From NCBI GenBank assembly GCA_900128395.1, contig LT649623.1, forward strand, positions 1 through 13,843: 13,843 nucleotides of DNA. The letters are read 5' to 3'. This document shows positions 6,939-13,843 of this stretch, piece after piece; the stretch's first letter is position 1; every line of letters begins with the position of its first letter. The stretch is from Stramenopiles sp. TOSAG23-2 (lineage: Eukaryota; Sar). Made by a program: the position numbers and the translations under genes. The notes under the pieces were generated by a model that worked only from the letters and a program-made list of their open reading frames with translations, was not told where the DNA came from and made no database searches.

Positions 6939-9900
6939 TCAATACCAATTTTCCATTATTATTCTATCACTTGAACTACGTATTCTAACAACTTCATTGG
7001 ATATAGCGCCACTAAACCATAAATTTTTCAATTTATTTACACGCGTTGTGTTAAGATGTAATGGCGCACCACGCCGCATGTTGCGATCAGTTTCACCATA
7101 CTTGTCAACATAAAGGGAAGGGTAATAAGCAGCCCATTTACCTCGAATTAAAATAATTTGTGTGCTTTTTAAGTCCAACATGATTCCAATTCCACGAATA
7201 TGATAGTCACTATTACACCCGCCAGCCTCGTTTATATGGCGATGACATGCACCAACATTATTTGCATCTTTCTCTCCACCAGATATAACTGTACCACATG
7301 CAAGACAAAGACAGGGTTGGATCCTTTCATTATTTAAACGTGTTAATTGTACTTTGAAGCGTGCAAGTAAACGATCGTATTGTGGTTCTAACTCGTCCAA
7401 TATAGTATCTAAACCCAAAGTTCTATAGCACTTATCCTTACTATCAAGCGCTGGCTTTAAATAATTTCTAATTTCTTCCTTAGGAAACCAACACTTCATC
7501 CACGATGCCCAGCGTGTATTATACAGTATGTCATCAACGTTAGCTAAATTCAAATATTGTTCCATATCTTCTAGACTTTCATATTTTTGCAATTCATGTT
7601 TCAATGATTGATAATTACTTCGTTTCCCCAAATCCATTGCATTTAAACAAAACAAATAAAGTGCAATAAATTTTTTACGCCTTTTATGTAAATATGATAG
7701 TTCAACGTGTTTCCTTTCAACAACTACATTTTTATGTAATTGCATATATTCCTTCATAATTTTGCTAAGTAGTGAAGCCGATGATTTATCCTCTTCGTCA
7801 CAATCGTATAGAAATATGTCGGTTAAAATATAGGCAACATATAATACTTGGAAAAGGCTGCGGAAAAACTCTTTGTCTCCATCAGAATATTGACAAGCAT
7901 TTATTAATGATTGCTCCAGCCGAAGGCTTGTCTGAAATATATGTGTTAACAGACATATTCTATCCCTTGCATCACCGCACAATGGAAACACCCCATTTAA
8001 CCTACTGTCAAATTTGCTCCTTCCATCAATAACACTATTCGAAGCAATCATACAATTTCCGAGAGCATTAAACGCTCCCTCTTCTTTTCGAAGTGCGTTT
8101 TCATCAACGCTATTATCCCCAATCGCTCCATTTACAAATTTATTCAATGAGTATATACCGGATTGCCACAACAACTTCACCATATCCTCAGGTCGGTGTA
8201 GCCGATCAGGCTCTTTTATTCTATATTTATTGTTGGATATCGTTGTCAGAAATCGCAATAATTCAGCATTTGCCCCTTTTTGAATGAAAGATATTTTTTT
8301 GCATGGAACTTCATTAAGTTTTTTTAATAAATCACTAGGAGAAAATTCAGGAGTAAATTCTGAGGAGACTTTTTTTCCCGAGTCACTGCCATCTTCAACT
8401 TTTGAAATAGATTCATAAGTGTGTGGAATTACAGGAACCAATGTATTACTTAAACGCTTGCATAATGGGCATAAAAATTCTGCATTATCAGTTGTATCAA
8501 TAGTATGATCACGGCGCCCGTTTTGCATTGCTAAGAAAACGTCTAGACATTCAATGTGAGATACATGGGAACAACACTTTACAGCATATGAAAATTGACC
8601 TTCTTCAATAGGCACGTAACTAAAACCAATATAGCCATAAAGTTTGGTAGTAATATCTTCATGGCAGAAAATGCAAGTGCTTTTATCGTTACTAGAATTT
8701 GAGCTACCTTCGCTTTTTCCACTGTTTTTTTTCCCTTCCTCGATATCATAATCATCGTCATCGTCGTCGTCACTACTTGATTCATCATCATTGCTATCAC
8801 TGTCGCTGTCAGAGTCTGATCCTTCATCCATCATAGCTAAAAAAGCTTGTTGCTGCTTTTGCATTGCTTCCATAGCAGCATTTTGCGTGGCTTTTCCATC
8901 TTCTTTATCAGATTTTCCTTTGTTACTTCCACTCCCACTATTATTATCATTTTGATCGTTCTTCTTATTATTATCATCTAACATACTCTTTGTAGCATCC
9001 TTTAATGCTTCTGCCATAGTAATTGATTCCTTAATTTGACCACACATTGTATAATCACGATCATGTGATTTTAAACAAGTAAATATATAATCATACGCCT
9101 CACGTTCAACTTTTTCTTCATTATCGTACGTTTCCTCTGCTTGATTTTCATATAAAGATATTAAAGATTGAAGAACACTCCCATCCTCAATTTCAGGGTC
9201 AACAACTAATGTTTCATTTATTCCACATGGATGTCGCAAACCAATTGCACGCAGGAAGCGAACACAAACTCCATCTTGCCCATCAGCTCTTTTCTCATTT
9301 AAATACATCATTGATAACCCAAGAAGATGCAAACAAGAAGATCGTACATCAGACGATAACTTTCCATTTTCCGCCCGTGCTAATAAGGGTCGTAACATTT
9401 CTAACAATGCTGGACTTAATAACATCTCACGTACGGCTTGAAAATTTTCAATACAAGGCCCAAGCTTATGAACAGGTGGATGGGGTATGTGGCCTTTTAA
9501 ATATATCTCACTTCGATTTGTAAGGTATTTCTCTCTAACTTTGTTATGTTCTTCACGCGTTAAATGTTTAAAGTATGGATCATATTCTGACATAAACTGT
9601 TTTTTAAGAAGATACGTCCCTGGCTCGCCTTCTTCCCCGTCCCTAAAGGTAGCAACTTGTTCCAAATGACTTTCAACCTTGTTCCAAATAATTTCAGGGT
9701 CCGTTGCAAGATCGAATAACGTCTGGCCGGTCACCTGTCGTAAACGTTTCATCATTTCACTGCGTCTTTTTGGCCCACTAGCTAATATGTGAATAGCCTC
9801 CTTTCTTAAATTGAAATCAGAATCATCGTCATCAGATGTTAAGTTCGATACGAGATTTATTAGCAAGCGTAAGCATTCCGATGTGATTTCCATCGCCTTG

Positions 9901-12900
9901 TCCCTACCAAATCTACCAACACCTTCCTTGGTTTTATACTCCTTCTTTTGATTAATGCCTCTAATTTCATACTCATCATACAACCAGGTTGTTAAACCGA
10001 AACGATCGATTAAACAAGTTAAAAAATGATCTACACCAACACCAATAATACCTATTTGTAACATCTTTATTACCATATCATTGAAGAGAACGCAAAACGG
10101 AGGTTCTGTAAAGTGTATGGACTGAGCGTATAGCCCACGGCCATTTCTAACCCATAAGCCACGCAACACTTGCGAAGTATATACTGCAGTTCGTAATGGT
10201 ATTTCCATCAAAAGTAAACGTCCAAGCCACGTTGCACCTCCTACATTACTTATGCCTTCCTCAATACAGGATACTTGGTATATGTCTCGAGGTTTTATTT
10301 GTGATAGAAGCCCTTTCGTGAAAACCCGTTGAGATTTGAATGCCTCTTTCGCTGAAATAGGGAACAATCCATTTAAAGTACTATTTTTCCGTCTTTTGCG
10401 AGGATTTGTATCCAATTTGCTTTCATGGCGATAAATCAACATGGCAATGAAAGTATTTAATGGATAGTAAATCGATGTACTCTCCTTCGCTACATCAAAC
10501 ATAAAAACAGGATAGGTGCCTATTGGGGTATCCAAAATTCGAACCAAAGGTATGTAATTTGAACGAATAGCCCAAGAGGAAAACGTCACCATAGCCTGTG
10601 AAATGGCAGTTCTGGCATACAAAACACTTGGATTGTCCTTATTATCCGGTGAGCACACATCTTTGTACAAATCACTTGATATGTAATTGTTACTTGATAA
10701 CATTGGAAGTTTTTGTAATTTATTTGGTGAAACATACACAGAAAAATTTAAAAGAGATGCTTTTGCACTCTTCTTGCGTTCTTTTAAAGTGGTTTGACTA
10801 TCGTTACCGGTAAATGAAACATCCTCATTGACTATTACAGCCGTCAACACCCCATAGAACCTAGAACCAAGTCGAATCATTTGATTTAAAGCATTTTGCC
10901 ATTGATCATTTTCATACAAAACGTGTGTATTCTCTTTTCGTTGAAATGATGTCATTTCTTGAAAATACGATACAAAAAGTAAAAACAAACCGATGCTCGT
11001 TGAATCTTTCCAAACAAAAATTCTCGCTGCGACCGGAATCCGTAACATGTAATATAAATGATCGTAAGCCAGTCGTGTTCGCTCATTGGCTATACCCCAA
11101 GATGATAAAGCTAATCGTTTACTTTTTTCATCAAACTGGTCTACAAATGATAAGTGTAAACCTGCCAATATAGAGGAGATACAATCAAATTTTAGCGACA
11201 ACATTTCAACTATAGATGGAGTTGTAAAGACCTGCACACAAAAAAGTCGTTCTAATAAATCATCATCTGTTCCAATACCTTGAACGTATTTGTAGCATCG
11301 ACTTGGCAAATTTTTCACATAGTAAATGGAAAAAGTAGATTTAAAGCTTGCATCGGATGTCCATAAGACGGCGTACAAATCATGTAACGCCAATACAATG
11401 GGTTTTGGCAATAAATCGTCATATTTTATCAGCAACTCAATACTGACATGCTCATCTTCATTATCTACATCCATCGTTGAATTATTATTGTCATTCTCAG
11501 CTTTATATTGGGTTAGCACAGTATTGTAAGATACTTTTTGTCGTTTCGAACTTCTCTCTTGCCACGCATCTTCTCGTATAGTGAAATTCAAATAATTTCT
11601 TCCTAAATCTGGATTCTCATGTAAAAATGTAACAATATTTTTGTTAATAGTAGCAAGCTGTGCAGAACTATATCTACCAGAACTTACTGTTATTCTGCTG
11701 ACGGAGAAAAATTTTGACAAATCTGATAATTCTTTTGGTTTATAAGGACTCCATGACCACTCTGCCTTATCTTCATTGTACGCATAATACACAGGCGTCA
11801 CATTTGTAAAACCTGGAACCCAAAAAACAGCAATATTTTTGAATTTTCTATATAGCTTTACATCTTTTAATTCTTCAACAATATATGCATTATTATTATT
11901 ATTGTTGTTGTTGTTGTTATTATTGTTGTTGTAACTACTACTACTACTACTTTTCCATCTGTTCCCATTGCTGCCACTACTATTGTTGTTATTATTGTTA
12001 CTACTACCACTACTATCATGTTTATGCCCGCCATGATCTTTAATGCAATAAGCGTCATCCATTTTACCTTCATATAAAGCATTTTTGATATCAGTTTTAT
12101 TGATGTCTACGTATGGATTATTTGCTATGTCTAAATTACATATAATTTTAGAAACATAGCTAGCAATTGATGCAGATGAATCTGATATAAAACGTAACCA
12201 TGATGTAAAAAATACAGAAATAGCAGTTTCTATTTCCCATGTCCCGGATTTAATGCTTACAATCAACCCATGATCTTTTATTTTTTTAGCAACTTGCTTA
12301 CAGATATCAGGGGCTCCACGATATACAACACCATATCCTTTCTTATCTACAGCTTCTGTCAGTATTTCCGCTTTTCCTTTTTTATCTGGTGATAAAAATT
12401 TTAATTCTGTTAAATGTTCAATTAAAGCAAACGTTCCGGTAGTTGCATCGATTACATTTTGATATGTGTGTTTATCATCATTATGAAGGCATACCATCCA
12501 TTCCTCGTTATCACCATCGCTTTTTGGTAATGTTGAAAATGACCCATAATCTTGCATTGAATAGATTGTTAAATATTTCACTACATTATTGATGACAATT
12601 TCACATGATTTTTTGAATGGTTCAGGTAAGGTATCCCCAGGATTGCCACCTAAACCACAATGTTGATCGCAAAACCCAGCTGGATCCCATGCTTCATGAT
12701 CACCACAATCGCAAATACCACCAGCTCCTGTACGGTGGTAACGAACGCGATGACCAACGTGGTTTGAATTAATAAAACATTCTTCACAAAATACGCAGGT
12801 CCCATCAGTCCTACAGTCAAGGCACGTATAAGCTAAATCTCCATCACGAAAAACTTTACCACAAACAGGTTTCTTCTCTTTCAAAGATCCTAAAAATGTT

Positions 12901-13331
12901 TCTAACTTTTGATTTGGTGCAAGCAAACAATTTAACAAATCAAAAAGTTCCGACAGATACAATTTATTATCTATCTCTCCGTTTTCTTTTTTAAATTGAT
13001 TTTTTTGCATATTGCCAAATGCCAAAATTGTTGAATATGCCGCTTTATCTTTGTAAGATATACTTTGCAACATGTTGACAAGATCAAAAATTATGGTAGA
13101 TATCACTTCTGGAGGCAAATATTTTCCCTTTGATCCATTTATGATGCCTTGAACAGCCCTTCGATAGTGCGTTGATATGCCTTGTAAGATGGGTACCTCT
13201 CCACCATCTTTAAAAGCAAGTTCACTCACTTGATAGATATACTTTTTCAGCTTCTCAACACATCCATTTGTAGATGAAGATTGTTCATCGTCCATTTTCT
13301 TACCTTCATTTGTTGTTAATAATGATGACAT
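6939..13331 (-). CDS. UBR1-type N-recognin E3 ubiquitin ligase
   Basis: This intron-free frame of 2130 codons has an in-frame TAG two codons upstream of the ATG. The UBR box spans about 157-225, with zinc ligands C157, C170, C173, C179, C182, C185, H191, H194, C207, C209, H212, C221 and C225. It binds type 1 basic N-terminal residues. A ClpS-like N-domain starts near 278 with CLHNDDKHTYQNVI, which serves type 2 hydrophobic N-termini. Residues 439-481 are low-complexity Ser/Asn. A long helical scaffold follows. An acidic Ser/Asp tract (1505-1532) precedes the RING-H2 finger (C1553, C1556, C1586, H1589, H1592, C1595, C1621, C1624). The C-terminal cap (about 2005-2113) has a Cys/His cluster and YPSLYVDKYGETD plus RRGAPLHL, characteristic of UBR1/UBR2/PRT6-like proteins. 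Role: with an E2 enzyme it ubiquitinates proteins bearing destabilising N-termini. It is somewhat longer than animal UBR1 because of insertions. Having both N-recognin domains makes it UBR1-like. Confidence 0.95.
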   Translation of the reverse strand: MSSLLTTNEGKKMDDEQSSSTNGCVEKLKKYIYQVSELAFKDGGEVPILQGISTHYRRAVQGIINGSKGKYLPPEVISTIIFDLVNMLQSISYKDKAAYSTILAFGNMQKNQFKKENGEIDNKLYLSELFDLLNCLLAPNQKLETFLGSLKEKKPVCGKVFRDGDLAYTCLDCRTDGTCVFCEECFINSNHVGHRVRYHRTGAGGICDCGDHEAWDPAGFCDQHCGLGGNPGDTLPEPFKKSCEIVINNVVKYLTIYSMQDYGSFSTLPKSDGDNEEWMVCLHNDDKHTYQNVIDATTGTFALIEHLTELKFLSPDKKGKAEILTEAVDKKGYGVVYRGAPDICKQVAKKIKDHGLIVSIKSGTWEIETAISVFFTSWLRFISDSSASIASYVSKIICNLDIANNPYVDINKTDIKNALYEGKMDDAYCIKDHGGHKHDSSGSSNNNNNNSSGSNGNRWKSSSSSSYNNNNNNNNNNNNNNAYIVEELKDVKLYRKFKNIAVFWVPGFTNVTPVYYAYNEDKAEWSWSPYKPKELSDLSKFFSVSRITVSSGRYSSAQLATINKNIVTFLHENPDLGRNYLNFTIREDAWQERSSKRQKVSYNTVLTQYKAENDNNNSTMDVDNEDEHVSIELLIKYDDLLPKPIVLALHDLYAVLWTSDASFKSTFSIYYVKNLPSRCYKYVQGIGTDDDLLERLFCVQVFTTPSIVEMLSLKFDCISSILAGLHLSFVDQFDEKSKRLALSSWGIANERTRLAYDHLYYMLRIPVAARIFVWKDSTSIGLFLLFVSYFQEMTSFQRKENTHVLYENDQWQNALNQMIRLGSRFYGVLTAVIVNEDVSFTGNDSQTTLKERKKSAKASLLNFSVYVSPNKLQKLPMLSSNNYISSDLYKDVCSPDNKDNPSVLYARTAISQAMVTFSSWAIRSNYIPLVRILDTPIGTYPVFMFDVAKESTSIYYPLNTFIAMLIYRHESKLDTNPRKRRKNSTLNGLFPISAKEAFKSQRVFTKGLLSQIKPRDIYQVSCIEEGISNVGGATWLGRLLLMEIPLRTAVYTSQVLRGLWVRNGRGLYAQSIHFTEPPFCVLFNDMVIKMLQIGIIGVGVDHFLTCLIDRFGLTTWLYDEYEIRGINQKKEYKTKEGVGRFGRDKAMEITSECLRLLINLVSNLTSDDDDSDFNLRKEAIHILASGPKRRSEMMKRLRQVTGQTLFDLATDPEIIWNKVESHLEQVATFRDGEEGEPGTYLLKKQFMSEYDPYFKHLTREEHNKVREKYLTNRSEIYLKGHIPHPPVHKLGPCIENFQAVREMLLSPALLEMLRPLLARAENGKLSSDVRSSCLHLLGLSMMYLNEKRADGQDGVCVRFLRAIGLRHPCGINETLVVDPEIEDGSVLQSLISLYENQAEETYDNEEKVEREAYDYIFTCLKSHDRDYTMCGQIKESITMAEALKDATKSMLDDNNKKNDQNDNNSGSGSNKGKSDKEDGKATQNAAMEAMQKQQQAFLAMMDEGSDSDSDSDSNDDESSSDDDDDDDYDIEEGKKNSGKSEGSSNSSNDKSTCIFCHEDITTKLYGYIGFSYVPIEEGQFSYAVKCCSHVSHIECLDVFLAMQNGRRDHTIDTTDNAEFLCPLCKRLSNTLVPVIPHTYESISKVEDGSDSGKKVSSEFTPEFSPSDLLKKLNEVPCKKISFIQKGANAELLRFLTTISNNKYRIKEPDRLHRPEDMVKLLWQSGIYSLNKFVNGAIGDNSVDENALRKEEGAFNALGNCMIASNSVIDGRSKFDSRLNGVFPLCGDARDRICLLTHIFQTSLRLEQSLINACQYSDGDKEFFRSLFQVLYVAYILTDIFLYDCDEEDKSSASLLSKIMKEYMQLHKNVVVERKHVELSYLHKRRKKFIALYLFCLNAMDLGKRSNYQSLKHELQKYESLEDMEQYLNLANVDDILYNTRWASWMKCWFPKEEIRNYLKPALDSKDKCYRTLGLDTILDELEPQYDRLLARFKVQLTRLNNERIQPCLCLACGTVISGGEKDANNVGACHRHINEAGGCNSDYHIRGIGIMLDLKSTQIILIRGKWAAYYPSLYVDKYGETDRNMRRGAPLHLNTTRVNKLKNLWFSGAISNEVVRIRSSSDRIIMENWY
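8736..8819 (-). repeat. Acidic Ser/Asp low-complexity tract in the UBR ligase
   Basis: Codons 1505-1532 encode alternating Ser-Asp and then a run of seven Asp, read as tandem GAC/GAT and TCN-type triplets on the minus strand. It lies about 20 residues before the RING-H2 finger, after a Gln-rich helix (1485-1500), and is probably a disordered linker. Confidence 0.85.
11889..12017 (-). repeat. Asn/Ser homopolymer region in the UBR ligase
   Basis: Codons 439-481 encode Ser/Gly with six Asn (445-450), six Ser (461-466) and fourteen consecutive Asn (468-481). The Asn codons mix AAT and AAC, so the protein run is partly shielded from replication slippage. It sits between the ClpS-like domain and the helical scaffold, likely as a disordered loop. 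Confidence 0.85.
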
Positions 13332-13843
13332 AATCTATCTTGTATACCCACACATACGGAGAATGACCGGTTGAAGAAGAAGAAGAAGAAGAAGAAAGGA
13401 AGATAAACGTACATATATGTGTATATATATGTACATATGCATATATTAATGAATGATGATTTTTATTTCTTTATTATTTAGAATTATTTAAATAATTCTA
13501 ATTATTATTATTAGAGGTAGTTTTTGTATGTGTGTTTGTGTGTGTTGTGTTGTAAAAAGATGATAATGTCATACTAGCTGCTGTCTGCCTGCTGGGCCTG
13601 TATATTTTAGTCTTTTATTGGTGTTTTATTAGTGTGTGCATATTATATTTTTAGTCTCCATTCTCCATCATCACAATCAATTTTTTCTTCTTACTGTGTG
13701 TGGTGTGTGGTGTAATTTCGGTCCCTATCACTGCTGTGTATTTATTTGGTATACAAGTAACAGCTGAAATCGGGTTATTTTTTTCATCTGTGCTGCTTCT
13801 TCATCTTCTTCTTTTTTTTTTTTTTTTGTGCCCTTTTTTTTTA
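13332..13843. other. Upstream region of the UBR ligase gene with GAA and T-tract repeats
   Basis: No gene is visible here. Eight perfect GAA units at 13373-13396 read as a CT-rich (TTC)8 on the UBR sense strand, 42-65 bases before the ATG, probably in the 5' UTR. Further out are TG-rich stretches (about 13527-13552 and 13695-13712), a slightly GC-richer patch near 13575-13600, and T runs of 16 (13812-13827) and 9 bases at the right edge. Confidence 0.7.

Noticed and set aside
6797-6988. Plus-strand frame of 63 codons between the EF-hand and UBR genes
   Set aside because: It overlaps the 3' end of UBR antisense and has no recognisable motif.
1-13843. A prokaryotic-style defence system, mobile element or viral insertion
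   Set aside because: All five genes are conserved eukaryotic families in a normal arrangement. No transposase, integrase, reverse transcriptase, capsid or CRISPR repeat was seen.

Overview
This is an AT-rich, gene-dense nuclear segment of a microbial eukaryote, with five protein-coding genes on both strands. Four look intron-free and one has a short GT-AG intron. All use the standard genetic code. Intergenic DNA is full of AT and trinucleotide microsatellites and homopolymer runs. The combination of few introns, low GC, a SAP-TMEM245 protein and an EF-hand/IQ protein fits a protist, perhaps a stramenopile such as a diatom. That assignment is a guess from style and not from a diagnostic marker.

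Layout from left to right: (1) 1-766, minus strand, the N-terminal 255 codons of a mitochondrial ribosomal protein uS2, running off the left edge. (2) 767-1598, a divergent intergenic region holding a GC-richer, hairpin-forming island, a 55-bp perfect direct repeat followed by an imperfect inverted copy, and three microsatellites. (3) 1599-1835, plus strand, spliceosomal Sm protein G. (4) 1836-2127, a convergent spacer with a 15-base C run. (5) 2128-4695, minus strand, a TMEM245/AI-2E-family membrane protein with an N-terminal SAP domain. (6) 4696-5408, a divergent spacer. (7) 5409-6715, plus strand, a probably myristoylated and palmitoylated EF-hand protein whose reading frame continues through a 92-bp intron into a second exon carrying a textbook IQ motif. 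(8) 6716-6938, a short convergent spacer with nothing recognisable beyond AT-rich 3' flanks. (9) 6939-13331, minus strand, a 2130-aa UBR1-type N-recognin E3 ubiquitin ligase. (10) 13332-13843, its upstream region with a GAA run and T tracts.

The genes are unrelated housekeeping or signalling functions (mitochondrial translation, splicing, membrane transport, calcium sensing, N-degron proteolysis) in alternating head-to-head and tail-to-tail order, as is usual for compact eukaryotic genomes. No operon, CRISPR array, transposase or virus-like gene is visible. The most useful corrections over a simple ORF reading are the edge-truncated uS2m gene and the second exon of the EF-hand gene. The least explained DNA is 978-1310.
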